Below are positions 33,601 to 44,756 of a stretch of DNA of 64,000 nt, in pieces. Where the stretch lies: contig NC_059358.1 of the NCBI RefSeq assembly GCF_019703515.2, forward strand, positions 46,696,594 to 46,760,593. The letters run 5' to 3'. The notes beneath the pieces are model-generated. The model saw only the letters and a program-made list of their open reading frames with translations, ran no database searches and was not told where the DNA came from. Source of the stretch: Myxocyprinus asiaticus. Taxonomy: Eukaryota; Chordata; Actinopteri; Cypriniformes; Catostomidae. Position 1 is the first letter of the stretch; every line of letters begins with the position of its first letter. The translations under genes were made by a program, and so were the position numbers.

Positions 33601-35864
33601 TTACTTATTAAGACCTACATATAAAATTCACCTTAAAAACTCATTTAAATGTATACTGTAGATTAACACGGGCATTTTGTCCATGAAACACATGACTCCT
33701 GCACAAAGACACATTTTCCCATTTACAAAGAGCGCTTGTGCCTCGCACCACGCAAATTAATAAGTGCATAGTTCCAAATTGTTTCCAGGATTCATCAAAT
33801 CTTAAGTGCCATATTGGGGAATATATATATATATATATATTGTAAATACTGTAGGGTAGGCATTTTTATGGACTCCAGTTGAAACATTCAAGAAATCTCT
33901 AGGTTTCCCACACTGAGTCTCCCATCTGCATGGATATTTCTCCACGAGAGCAACATCAGAAGTGTGCGGCCTTACATGCACAACTTAAAAGGGAACATTG
34001 CTTATAAACCACATAGCAATGCCCTAACAACCACCCTTAACACCCTAGCATTGTGGCGGTGAGTTTTGCATGGGCAAGCACCACACAAGATGAAAAAATC
34101 TTGTTTGTTTCTCTTTTTAGCAAAAGTGGCTGGCAGGATACCTGTTTGGTATTATCAGAGAGATAAATGAAAGGAACTATGAGAGGTAGAAGACAAGAAA
34201 GAGTATGAGAGAGAGAAATTTAAGGCAGAACAGCAGGCTAGCAAGCACCAGCAGTATGAGGAAAGTGTAAAACAGAGTGAGACAGTGGAAGATGAATGAT
34301 CAGTCAAGTGGATCCGCAAAGTAAATTTTTTTCGGATTGTCATAGATAATACGAGCGCAACTACAGTATATCCTAATGAGAAGGCATAGAAGTACAAGAA
34401 GGCATAAAGAAAAATAAATAGACAGAGAGGGAGAGAGGCAGCAAGCGGATGCGAGGAGAGGAGATAAGAGAGTAGATTACTCTGCTGCTATTTTTCATTT
34501 TAAGCAGCTTGTTAACCTTTCACAGTCAAGCCTGTAGGTGTAGTTTAGCTTCTGTGCTGGAAACTACTGTAATTTAGGTGGGGAGTGAAGCACGGAGAGG
34601 AGTGACACAGCAAAGGAGTGAGTCCATGTGTGGCTGCTGGATGATGCAAGAGTCTGGGCAGCTGACCATCTCAAAGTGATTGCCTCTCATGTGACTGAAC
34701 TTTTATATGAGTGGGATTTACTGCCCTACTCCTGTAGCAGCTCTGAAAAGACTCACGCTCAGAACAAGCCAACAGGAAGTGATGATGCTGTTAAAAAAAC
34801 ATTAGAATCATCAGAGAGAAACCTCATATGTCAAACTTACAGTGCAAAACACAGTTGTTTTAACCTGGCAGGCTAAAGAGATGTACTGTTATACACTTAT
34901 TGAATGAAGTTATGTTGAAGAGCATCCAGAATTTGGCAGTAACTAGGGCTGGGTGAAAATATAGATTTCCTGATTAATCACAATGTTCATTTGAACAATC
35001 CTGATATTGGTTCTTACAATCCAAAGATTGACCTTTTACTCTGCGCAACCCTCTACAATGCATGTAGATCTCTCGTCACTCACATATGCAACCAAATTTT
35101 ATTCTGTGCAACTAAACTAACTCTGAAAGATGCTCACTGAACTGCCATTATTCTTAAAGAGACAGTACCATTTTAGAATTTTAAATATGAAAAATACCAT
35201 AAATATGGAATACATGTGGGAGCACAGAAAGTACTTTTTGCCAAGAGGTGAGCAACAACAGCATAAATACCGTATCTTTATAGCCACTATTTCCAGAAGT
35301 TGACCAGAAATTCAAAGACAATAATTTCAAGATGGCTGTGTGCTAGTTTCTCTAGAGCATAAGGTGAATAATACCCAGCCCTTGTAACCTTAAAGGAAAA
35401 GTTTACCCAAAAAATAAAACGTTCAGTCATACTTAACTTTTTTTTTCTGAATGTATTCTGAATGTAACAGGTATTAAAGGATATTTTACATACACGTGTA
35501 TTTCTCATATGTACAATTACACAAAATGTTCAATGTGTACCTGATGTGCCTGTCTGCGTATACATGTGCCTCTGCCCCTTTAATTTTCAGACTTCAATTC
35601 TGTGCTTCTCAATAATTTCCTGTCTTAGCTCCTCCTCTTCCTTTTCAACTTTGTTGATATATGGGAGAGATAGGTTTACACTAAGCTTTAATTCATCCAA
35701 TTAAATCTTTGCTTTAAAAATAATTTATATCTATTTTTTCCTTTAATTGATATGTATGTCATTTTATTTTTCCCATATATTTGATTATTTTCTTGTTTTG
35801 AGTTGTTTAAAGCCATAATTCATTTTATGTCTCATTAATGAACTTAAAACACATTTACCACATT

Positions 35865-35866
<2 letters not shown>
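33601..35866. other. Unassigned region
   Basis: No gene is seen. There is an (AT)n tract at about 33820-33840 and a purine-rich stretch at about 34385-34470. Small frames such as 34628-34876 have no recognisable features. Confidence 0.4.

Positions 35867-35930
<64 letters not shown>
35867..35930. repeat. (AT)n microsatellite, left flank of the LINE
   Basis: About 30 uninterrupted AT units lie directly before the 5' end of the LINE at 35931. A matching tract, 42283-42336, follows the LINE's 3' end. Confidence 0.97.
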
Positions 35931-35932
<2 letters not shown>

Positions 35933-36066
35933 AGTCATGTGATGCCATGCGAGGATCGGACATGTGAACAGCGAGCTTTGTGGACTTTACTAGTTTTAAC
36001 ACTTTTAATGATATAAACCGGTGAGATTCGATACACTCTGTTCCATAACTGTTCTAGGAGGACAAT

Positions 36067-36903
36067 ATGTAAAAGAATTCAAAATCCTCAGGCTCTGGAG
36101 ACATTAAAAGACACTTATGTGCCCAAGCTGACACCCCCGAATGGGCCATGAGCCTGGGAGTCGATTTGGTCGGAGAGATGCGGGAGATGTGGCGAGAGAT
36201 GCTGGGCATGTCGGCAATGCTGATGAAGGTCGTTGCTGACTTGGAGGATCTTACCGTGATACATCGATCGATCACTGCCATGGAGGCAAAGTTCTTTGAG
36301 GTGGTTACAAGAGTGGGGGATGTTGAGAAATGGATCGATTATCTGGAGTCATCGGAGAGGGAATTATCTGCTTATCCGCTAGCGACCAAGGTGGATTTGG
36401 AGCATGTCTGGGAGAAGTTGGAGGACATGGAGAACTGTAGCCGGTGGAACAATGTCCGTATTGTTGGAATTTCTGAGGCTGAAGAGAGTCAGGATATGGT
36501 AAAATTCCTGGATGGGCTCCATCCAAATCTGCTCGACATAACAGGCCATAAGATGGAAATTAAGCGAGCTCACAGGGTTCTGGCTTGGAGAGCCGCGGAG
36601 GGAGACAGGCCCCTATCAATTCTGCCCAAATTTTTGAGATCATCCGATAAAGATCTTGTGTTACGCAAGGTGAGTAAAGGAAGGCTTTCTTGGAAAAACC
36701 ACAGCATTTTCTTGTTCCCAGACTTTGCGAATTCGACAAGAGAGAAATGTGATTGATTCAAGGAATGCAAGAAACTTTTACATCAATGGAAGATCGCTTT
36801 TGCACTGATATTCCTGGCCAAATTGAGAATAGATGCTAAGAATGGCCGTAAAACATTCACATGCCCACAGCAAGCAATGTCCTTCATAAAGTCAATGGAG
36901 TAA
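36067..36903 (+). pseudogene. LINE ORF1 (L1-type nucleic-acid-binding protein), two nonsense codons
   Basis: L1-type ORF1 proteins coat element RNA and act as chaperones. The likely original start is ATG 36067, but its second codon is TAA. The frame then stays open, reaching another ATG at 36148 from which 202 codons can be read. A coiled-coil-like region (LVGEMREMWREMLGMSAMLM) precedes the RNA-recognition-like core with LEDMENCSRWNNVRIVGISE, then IKRAHRV and FLRSSDKDLVLRKVSKGRLS, and ends FPDFANSTREK. An in-frame TGA at 36754-36756, probably from CGA, interrupts the C-terminus, which resumes with FKECKKLLHQWKIAFAL and stops at 36901-36903. The element is dead. Confidence 0.87.
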
Positions 36904-36983
36904 GTCATCTTGTGGTACTCACGTTGCAGCTGGCAACTGAACATTCACTTGACTGTTCGAGGAAACTGAGCAGATTTTTTTAT

Positions 36984-37345
36984 GTGCTGGTTCCGCCTAG
37001 TGGCTGGAGTTTATTTGGTAGAGTAACACAACTTCAGGACAGCTTTATGGATGAATCTACACACTCTTTTTAATTCTTCCTCCTATTGGCTGGAGTTTGT
37101 TTTATGGAGTATTTCTTGCAAGACATTGGAGTGATTAAATCATTTGTTGGACTCATGTTGCACCCGAGTGGACCGGCTCTCTTAATAATCCGCTTGACTG
37201 TTTGGGGAATCGATGCACTATTCTTGTGCTGGTTCCTCCTAGTGGCTGGAGTTTATTTTGTGGAGTAACACACCTTCAGGACAGTTTTATGGATGAATCT
37301 ACATGCTATTTGTGTTTATTTCGCCTGTTGGCTGAAGTTTGTTTT
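36984..37345 (+). repeat. Inter-ORF direct repeats of the LINE, 242-bp spacing
   Basis: GTGCTGGTTCCGCCTAGTGG at 36984 recurs as GTGCTGGTTCCTCCTAGTGG at 37226. It is followed in both by CTGGAGTTTAT, AGTAACACA, CTTCAGGACAG and TTTATGGATGAATCTACA. A shorter CTGGAGTTTGTTTTAT-type block also follows each. The repeats lie between ORF1 and ORF2, so they may belong to the family rather than this copy. Confidence 0.75.
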
Positions 37346-37644
37346 ATAGATTATCTTTTGCTGTGTAATTCTGTTTCATAAAATTTGTATAGAAACACCA
37401 GACTTGAGTAATCCAATGGCAAAGTTGTCGCGGGGGTTCTCATAGGCGTGCATGGACTGTTTGAGTTTGGAGGGGTGGATGCCAGTTTGCGCTGTCGTGC
37501 GCATGTTTTTCTTTTTTCTGTTTGTTTGGTTCTGGGGGATGTTCAGGGTTTGATGGATGCACTAATGTTGGAATGTGTTCTTTATAATCTTGTTTTTGAC
37601 ACACAATCTATTTTTTCTTATATGTCAAAATGTAAAATGTTAAT

Positions 37645-37714
37645 ATGAGTGGATTGTCTCTCTCCCCACGTGGAATGTGAATGGGTTGGGGCACCCCATA
37701 AAAAGAAGGAAGGT
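37645..37714 (+). pseudogene. LINE ORF2, N-terminal fragment (endonuclease start)
   Basis: TWNVNGLGHPIKRRKV is readable at about 37668-37715, matching the opening of the apurinic-like endonuclease domain of L1-type ORF2 (WNVNGL motif). The nearest ATG, 37645, is out of frame with it, and a CTCTCTC run at 37656-37664 is a likely slip site. An LTR-like insertion ends the fragment at 37714. Confidence 0.72.
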
Positions 37715-38378
37715 TGTAGGTTCTACTGGTTGTTTAGATCAGTGTTACTATCAAAAATAATTAATTATTTCTTTAGTTATTAATTAATATTTAAATTAAA
37801 TAATAGAATCTAACTCATTAAAACCTCATACGGGGCTCCAGTAAATGTAGTGCGCTACGTTCAGGAGCGGGTTTGGTTATTAGCAATAATTAATAATTAT
37901 CAATTATTAAAATCATTAGAACATTGATTTGAATCAATGTTTACTCTTTTAATCCTTCACATCAACAAAGACAACCATCAAATTCAATAGAATATCAAAG
38001 ATAATTATCAATTATCAAAATCAATAGAATATTAATAAGGATTAATATCGCCGGGGCACCACCCTGGAATCAGGGACTATTAACCAGACAGTATAACAGT
38101 CTCAATATTAGATTGTTCTCTTAAGAAGATCGACATTCAAAAGGAAACAATGAAGGCTTGAATCCGAGCACTGACATCCCCTGCCAGCATTTGACACAGG
38201 TGTATGTAAAACAAACCAAAATACTTCTCTTTGAAACATAACAAAATTTATTTATGCAGTAATATCAATTAATAAACAATACAATGCAGTCAATAAACTT
38301 CCGACTTACAACTACAAACAAAACAGTGACATGATTAGTATGGTAACCAAAATAAGCCTATAACACATGAGAGGAAGG

Positions 38379-38412
<34 letters not shown>

Positions 38413-38702
38413 TGTTTGTGTAAGGTGTGACGTGCACAAAATGGTGGACGTGACTCTCATGGAGAGTACGTCATGCGAGATTTCCGGCCAGAGAATATGG
38501 CTGCGAATGTGGCTGGAGAGAAGCCGACTAATGGTGTCTGCCTGTTTACCGCGTGTCTCCGTTTGTACGATAACTTAGGGACAAAGTTATCTACTAGCCA
38601 CAAGTGTGTGCGAGAATGTTTGTGAGGGGTCGCGTGTGTGTGTGTGTGTGGTTAATACGAGAGAGAGAGAGAGAGAGAATAAAGTGGTGGCACCAAAGCC
38701 GG
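37715..38702 (-). mobile_element. LTR-like element, reverse copy, first part
   Basis: The sequence is the reverse complement of the right half of the ~2-kb element at 38703-40748. TGTAGG-TTCTACTGGTTG at 37715 corresponds to the complement of that element's right end, and CAGTGTTACTATCA and CTCCAGTAAATGTAGTGCGC are shared. At 38702 it is cut by the forward copy and resumes at 40753, so the forward copy is the younger insertion. Confidence 0.8.
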
Positions 38703-40748
38703 CGTTGGGCCTCATGTATTCAGATAGAAGACAAAGGCAGGCCTAACACAGTCATAAAACCTAACTCAGGCCCACACATAACAAGTCATAAATCTTACTG
38801 ATAAAAACCGCGCAAAAATCAAGCAAAGGGAGTCCAAAACAGACTACAAATCCCATGAAGCCTTGCTCACTAAAGGACTGAACTCTCAACTCCTATTGGA
38901 TGAGGCACACGACAGAATGCACCTCAACCATGACATCATCAGGGGTAGAAATACCTCTGAAATGCTTCCGAGATTTGCTTCCAGCAACTTTGCTTGCCGT
39001 GTGTAGATGCAGCTCATCGCTGCTTTCAGGTGCAGCCTCGTGGCACAAGGAAGTAACGTCCGACTTGAAACTGTGGCCATACAATCTCCATCTCGCTGGA
39101 CGAGTTGAGATTACTCTGTGTTCCGCCGAACACTCTAATGGATCCGAAGGAGACCGCTGAACAATCTGCATCTTCATCCGTTTGCCTGCAGAAGTGAAGA
39201 GATAAAAGATTTCTCTTCCATCTTCAATCAAGTCGACGTCGCTGATTTCTCCGCCAGCCCGCCGAGAATCAGCAGCCGTACCGCCCGCCGACAAAGTGAG
39301 GAAACAGCCTCCCGTCATCTCCCGAGCCTCGAGGAACCGAGTCGGAGTTGAACACACATGGATGGATGGATGAACACACATTCTGTGTCCTCATGTGATT
39401 CAAGTAAGAGGTTTACGCCTGGGCAGAGATAGAATATTATAGTGTGTTATTCTTGTGTATCAAGGTTATTGCTTGTACAATTTACGGACCGCCGTGTCTG
39501 CTCATTATTATTACTTAGGGTATTAATTATCACAAATGAGATTTGCTGTATTTTAGTCCAACCACATTGGACTGTTGTGCATTTCCGCCATCGTGGGTGA
39601 GACTGGCAAACTGAGTTTATCCATTAAAGAACCAAGGACCATGGGACGGTTTACGAGCCGTCCACCGCATCTCTGAGTGATAAACTAACAGCTGCTTTCT
39701 CTCCCACGATCATGAAACCGGCTTTGGGGCCATCACTTTATTCTCTCTCTCTCTCGTACTAACCACACACACACACACACACGCGACCCCTCACACACAT
39801 TCTTGCACACATTTTTGGCTAGTAGATAGCTTTGTGATAAAGCTCAGCTTTGACCCTAAGCTACCATTGACTGGTTTCTCTCCGCCCACATTCGCGGCCA
39901 TATTCTCTTGCCGGAAGTCTCGCGTGACATATTCTCCACGACAGTCATGTCCGCCATTTTGTGCGCGTCCCTCCTTACACACACTCTCACACACACACCC
40001 TCATGTGTTATAGGATTATTTTGATTTCCATATCTAATATCACTGTTTAGTTTGTAGTTGTAAGTCGGAAGATTATTGACTGCATTGTATTAATTATTAA
40101 TTGATATTACTGCATAAATAAACTTTGTTATATTACAAAGAGAAGTGTTTTGGTTTGTTTTGCATTCACCTGTGTCATGCTGATGGGATGTCAGTGCTCG
40201 GATTCAAGCCTTCATTCATTGTTTTTTTCCCGAAAATCGATATTCTTCGGATGTCGATTTTCCTAAGAAGACAATCTAATATTGAGACTATTATACTATC
40301 TGGTCATTAGTCCCTGATTCCAGGGTGATGCCCCATCAATATTAATCCTTATTAATATTCTACTGATTTTTGATAATTGATAATTATCTTTGATGATTGT
40401 TGAATTTGAATGATCAATAAGCTAGTGTTAATTTTAATTAATGTTTCATCGATGTTAATGATTAGTGATTATCTTTGATAATTGTTGATTTAAAGGATTA
40501 AAAAAGCTAACATTGATTCTCATCAATGTTCTATTGATTTTAATAATTAATAATTATCTTTTATAATTATTAATTATTGCTAATAACAAACCCGCTCCTA
40601 AACGTGGCGCACTACATTTACTGGAGCCCCATATGAGGTTTTAATGAGTTAGATTCAACTAATTAATTTAAATATTAATTAATAACTAAAGAAATAATTA
40701 CCAATTATTTCTGATAGTAACACTGATCTAAACCAGTAAAGCCCTACA
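38703..40748 (+). mobile_element. Unidentified ~2-kb LTR-like element, forward copy (copy 1)
   Basis: The bounds come from comparing this copy with the one at 59469-61465 and from the interrupted reverse copy. The left edge is CGTTGGGCCTCATGTATTC (TG in the other copy) and the right edge CCAGTAAAGCCCTACA. The termini TGTTGGGC and GCCCTTCA in the second copy are imperfect inverted repeats with TG...CA, as in LTRs. CCGG (38699-38702) and CTGG (40749-40752) may be a 4-bp target duplication with one change. AATAAA at 40117-40122 is a possible polyadenylation signal. The right third is strongly AT-rich with TTAATTATT motifs. I do not recognise the family and no internal retroviral genes accompany it, so 'solo LTR' is an inference. 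Confidence 0.6.
38893..39381 (-). other. Antisense open frame inside the LTR-like element, copy 1
   Basis: A 162-codon frame on the minus strand ends in DDVMVEVHSVVCLIQ and contains DPLECSAEHRVISTRPARW, RLYGHSFKSDVTSLCHEAAP and SSDELHLHTASKV. The copy at 59660-60133 has a 157-codon frame with the same blocks, so the frame has stayed open in both. No known domain or motif is apparent to me. The opposite strand is also open over part of it, so GC-rich composition could explain the frame. I report it as conserved between copies without claiming a product. Confidence 0.35.
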
Positions 40749-40752
40749 CTGG

Positions 40753-41184
40753 TTTCGCGATCGTGGAAGAGAAAGCAGCTTTTAGTTTATCACTCAGAGA
40801 TACGGTGGACGGCTCGTAAACCGTCCCACGGTCCTTGGTTCTTTAATGGATAAACTCAGTATGCCGGTCTCACCCGCGATTGTGGAAATACCCAACAGTC
40901 CAATGTGGTTGGACTACAACACAGCAGATCTTATTCGTGATAACAGTACATTACAGTAATACCTTAAGTATTATTAGCAGCAATGAGCGGACTCGGCGGT
41001 CCGTAAACTGTACAAGCAATAACCTTGATACACAAGAATAACACACTATAATATTCTATCTCTGCCCAGACGTAAACCTCTTACTTGAATCGTATGAGGA
41101 CGCAGGTAGAATGTGTGTTCATCCGTCCTTTAACTCCGACTCAGTTGCTCGAGGCCGTTTCCTTGCTCTGTCGGCGGGCAGTAC
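40753..41184 (-). mobile_element. LTR-like element, reverse copy, second part
   Basis: It resumes at the point where 38702 left off: GGTTTCGCGATCGTGG follows AAAGCCGG in the uninterrupted reading. It matches the complement of about 39285-39700 (GTAAACCGTCCCACGGTCCTTGG, GTCGGCGGGCAGTACGG). It stops at 41184 against a piggyBac end, having lost about 570 bp of the element's left part. Confidence 0.8.
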
Positions 41185-41234
41185 GGCATGCCAAAACTTA
41201 TCCAGGGCCCAAAGCACCCTCAGACCCTAGAGGG
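41185..41234 (+). mobile_element. piggyBac-like right-end fragment
   Basis: GGCATGCCAAAACTTATCC, then AGGGCCCAAAGCACCCTCAG, then ACCCTAGAGGG matches the complement of the end of the element at 52894. It is followed by TTAG (41235-41238), one change from the TTAA target. Only 50 bp remains. A deletion evidently joined this element to the reverse LTR-like copy. Confidence 0.75.
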
Positions 41235-41238
41235 TTAG

Positions 41239-42058
41239 TACACTCGGTGACCTATATGAGAGTGGATTGTTGAGAACCTTTGAAAATATGGTTCAACATT
41301 TAGGGATTCCCAGGTTTTTGGGAATAGCATGCACCCCCCTAAAGCGGCAGATACTCGGTGATTGGTGATTACTGCTTTTGGAAAAGGTCATGAGGCATCA
41401 GTGTATTACTCCCTGCTAATTCAGAGTCTGGGGGACAGAGATTTAACTTCTCTCAAGAGATTATGGGAGAAAGATTTAAACTTGGTATTGAGGGAGGGAG
41501 TGTGGGCTAGAATTCTAAAAAATGTCAAGTCTACATCTAGAGATGCAAGGGTGCGCCTAATGCAATTTAAGATTTTACATCGATTCTATTGGACCCCCTC
41601 TAGATTGTATAGGCTTGGTCTTAAAGACACACCCACCTGCTGGCGATGCCAATCAGAAGATGGGGACACAACCCATGATTTTTGGTGGTGTGTTAAGATC
41701 CAAGAATTTAGGTTGGGGGTTCAGAGTTTTATGTGTGACGTATTGAGCACTCAAATTACATTTTGTCCCAGACTCTGTATTTTAGGCGATGGGACGGTCA
41801 TTAATATAGGGGATGAATACATAGAAATTGGGTTCTAGCCAGTGTTATGATCGGCAGACAGATTATCCTTAAGGGATGGAGGTCGGCTGGAGCACCCTCG
41901 TTTTGGGAGTGGTGCACGGAGATGGGCAGGGTGGCGGCATTTGAGGAAATGTCAGATAGAATGCTAGGCAACCTGGTGGTATTTAATAGGAAGTGGGGCA
42001 GTTGTTTGACCTTTTTGGAAGGCTCTCAGGGAGGGGCAGAGGAGAGGGATATATAGTT
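41239..42058 (+). pseudogene. LINE ORF2, C-terminal fragment
   Basis: After the piggyBac end the LINE resumes with DLYESGLLRTFENMVQHLG and IPRFLGIACTPLKR in one frame. It then shifts to 41362-41838 with RDARVRLMQFKILHRFYWTP, SRLYRLGLKDTPTCWRCQSE and THDFWWC, and finally to 41847-42056 with GAPSFWEWCTEM. The C-x-x-C...H...C pattern (CWRC, H, C) is the zinc-knuckle-like C-terminal region of L1/Tx1 ORF2. No reverse transcriptase motif remains. At least two frame changes are present. Confidence 0.82.
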
Positions 42059-42282
42059 TTAAATGTGTGTGATTATTATTTTATTTATTTTATTAAAGAT
42101 ATATATTTTGTTTCTTTGTTTGTTTGTTACTTTGTGTGTGTATTTTAGCTTTGACCACAGGGATGTTTGTTGGGGGTCAGGGTGGGGGGAAAGGGAATAA
42201 TGGGGGTTAAAAATTGATATGTTTTCTTTTTCTGTTTCATTTGTTGGAGTCAATAAAAAGTGTTAATCGAAACAAAACAAAA

Positions 42283-42336
<54 letters not shown>
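42283..42336. repeat. (AT)n microsatellite, right flank of the LINE
   Basis: An uninterrupted AT tract follows the LINE's A-rich tail and mirrors the tract at 35867-35930. Confidence 0.97.
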
Positions 42337-42339
<3 letters not shown>

Positions 42340-43842
42340 CATAAAGTTAAAAGGGCTCACTCACACTTTTAAACACTTTGTTTTTTTTTCTTCAGGTATG
42401 TTGTTGCTTTATTTCTGTCATTTTCATTGTTAAAATATTACCTTTTTTTAATTAAATGTCTTATCTTTGCCCTTTCAGCTTTGTTGTTGTATGGAAGAGA
42501 AAGTTTCAAGGGCATACTCACATAGTGAAGACTGGCTTCACTTTCATTTCCTCAGAATAAATCACAAGTCGACCCAACCACATATGTGTCAAATTCCTTC
42601 AAACATGCAACGCAGACTACACCAGTTACATGAAGAAAGTGTGAGTGGTGCTTTCCCATGCAAAACTCACTGCCACAACGCTAGGGTGTTGAGGCTCGTT
42701 GTAAGGTTGCAGTAAGGACGTGCAATTCGGATGGTGCTCCCGTAAAGAAATATCTGTGCAGATGGGAAACGCAAAAGTTTGTATGAAAATCTAGTAATTT
42801 CTTGAATGTAGTTCCAAACCTCTATGACTTTCTTTCTTTCAAGGAACACAAAAGTAGATGGAAAAAAGAAAGTCCTGCACTTGTTTAGAACAATATGAGG
42901 GTGAGTAAATGATAAAAAAAAAAACTCAATTTTGGGTGAACTATTCCTTTAAGCAATAAACAACAGTTTTTTTGCAGATGCTGTTTTAGAGAGAAAAGGG
43001 CTGATATATCACTCTTACGTGGCACGTTAATAGCAGGCTGTACATCTGCTAACTACAGTACATCTATATAATCCTCCGGCTGCAATAAATACCATTAAAA
43101 CAATTCCAAACAGGTGGGTCAGTATTATACGGTGTCCTCACCTCTCCTCCAGCATTCGAGGCTTTGACTCCGTCGCTCAATCCTTTAGATTGTGCTGCCT
43201 CTAATGTGCCATATAAAACTATTCTGTCCTCAATTATAATACGAAAAAAGGCATATTTTTTCCTCATCAAGCCCCTCAATTAGAAACAGATGTTTCTGCC
43301 TCCCCAGGAAATGACTGGATCCTTAGTAACAGAGGCAGTGCTTTATTAAACATATAAAAAGCCTCTTAAATGGTGTGATTCAGAGGAAATATAGCCGTTA
43401 TTCATTTTTTTCAATTTGGGGAAATTGAGTGCCGTTGAAATAATTACAGAGAGAGAGAGAGAGAGTGGCAGCTCTCAATGTGCTGTGAAAATGTCACATT
43501 GTAGATGGCGTTGCCCGGGGAGTGGCACCACCAGCAGATCGCTGGAAAAGTTAGTGAGCACTACATAGCATATGACACAAAAACCTCCAGCTTCCACAGG
43601 TGAGGCAACCTATAACCACTGAGAGAATATACCGTAGTGAAGTCATAAATTCTACTTCTCTGTTCATCTGAATTGATCTTTGAAATAGTCATATTTTTTT
43701 AACCCTCATGTCGTTCCAATCCCCTATAACTTTCTTCCACAGAATACAAAAATCTGCTTTTGTTCAATAGGCTCTCAAAAAGCACCATAAAATTATTCTA
43801 TATGAGCTTGAGAACAGATTGAAATTTTAAGTTGTTATTCAC
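42337..43842. other. Unassigned region with a common repeat end
   Basis: No gene is seen. At about 42811-42952 the sequence GTTCCAAACCTCTATGAC, TTCTTTCTTTC, then GGTGAGTAAATGATAAAA and TTTGGGTGAACTATTCCTTTAA is the end of a DNA repeat that I remember as very common in cyprinids. A diverged relative lies at about 43704-43751. A (GA)n tract is at 43450-43465. Confidence 0.5.
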
Positions 43843-43845
43843 TTA

Positions 43846-44591
43846 GGGCCTATTTACACTTGGTCATGTCATGTGTTTTTACTGATCGAATTGCTATCCG
43901 ATTGAAAAAGCACATTCCATTTACACTCGGCCATTAATGTGTCTCCGCCAAACGGATATAAATCTGATCTTCAATTCCCACGCTGTATACAAATATCATG
44001 GAGTTCACTTCCGTGATTATGCTTATACCATGCAAATAATTGAAAAGATATGATTTATTATTTGATTTCAACTGACTTTGAACAGTGAGCTTGTGTTACT
44101 GTTTGTGGGTGCGCTGTGTATTTCCCTCCCTCTGGTCTTCTCATAGGCAAGATGCGTCATGCACGTAAGCTGCACTCATTGCCAGTGTTTAGTTTCAATT
44201 TCTTCAGCGATCTGCATCAAATAAATAAAGAAATAAAGTCCTGTCTTTCCAACAATGTGCATCCGTGACCTAATTTATTGTTATTAATTGCACAACACAA
44301 TCCTTATGCAAATTCTAGGTAGCAGCTGTTATATTTAGCATTTTCCCTATGTGGACGTGGCACTATTTGGGCAGAGTAAAGTTTACATATGTGTCTTGAA
44401 CAGCCAGATGCATTTACACTTGACCAGTTTCATCTGGAATGCATCTCAAACCACCTCCTGAAGTGGTTTGAGCAATCTGATTACAATCCATCTCGAATGC
44501 GTTTCGGAGGGCATTTACACCTGGTCATTTCATGATCGGATAGCTATTCAATCTGTGAAAACGCATAAAGTGGCCAAGTGTAAATACCCCC
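43846..44591. mobile_element. PIF/Harbinger-like MITE, 746 bp
   Basis: GGGCCTATTTACACTTGGTC at the left and the complement of GGCCAAGTGTAAATACCCCC at the right are inverted ends. TTA flanks both sides (43843-43845 and 44592-44594), a 3-bp TWA target duplication typical of PIF/Harbinger. The subterminal phrases GATCGAATTGCTATCCGATT and TGATCGGATAGCTATTCAAT are also inverted. There is no transposase. Confidence 0.78.
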
Positions 44592-44756
44592 TTAATCACT
44601 GCAATAGCACTTAAATTTCCTTTGAACTTGTGCATATCAAAATTTCAGTGTCAAGCTTCTCTAGTTTAAATTAGTTCTCACTGCAGAATTCAAGAATACC
44701 ACCTGATAGTTATATATTCGATTTGGGTGACATAAGTGATGAGCACAAATACATAA

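Larger units (their letters stand above)
35931..42270 (+). mobile_element. L1/Tx1-like LINE with nested insertions
   Basis: This is a non-LTR retrotransposon with ORF1 at 36067-36903, a repeated inter-ORF region, the start of ORF2 at about 37645 and the end of ORF2 at about 41239-42058. It ends with a short 3' tail (AGTCAATAAAAAGTGTTAAT, then AAACAAAACAAAAAAC). Most of ORF2, including nearly all the endonuclease and all the reverse transcriptase, is missing. It is replaced by LTR-like copies (37715-41184) and a piggyBac end (41185-41234). Both outer ends abut (AT)n, so the target appears to have been an AT microsatellite. The clade call rests on ORF1 and ORF2 sequence character. Confidence 0.82.

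Noticed and set aside
38383..38412. (TG)n tract as a regulatory Z-DNA element
   Set aside because: It lies inside the reverse LTR-like copy and corresponds to AC tracts in the other copies, so it is simply part of the element.
43064..43279. 71-codon minus-strand frame near 43.1 kb
   Set aside because: No recognisable motif and no supporting context; compatible with chance.
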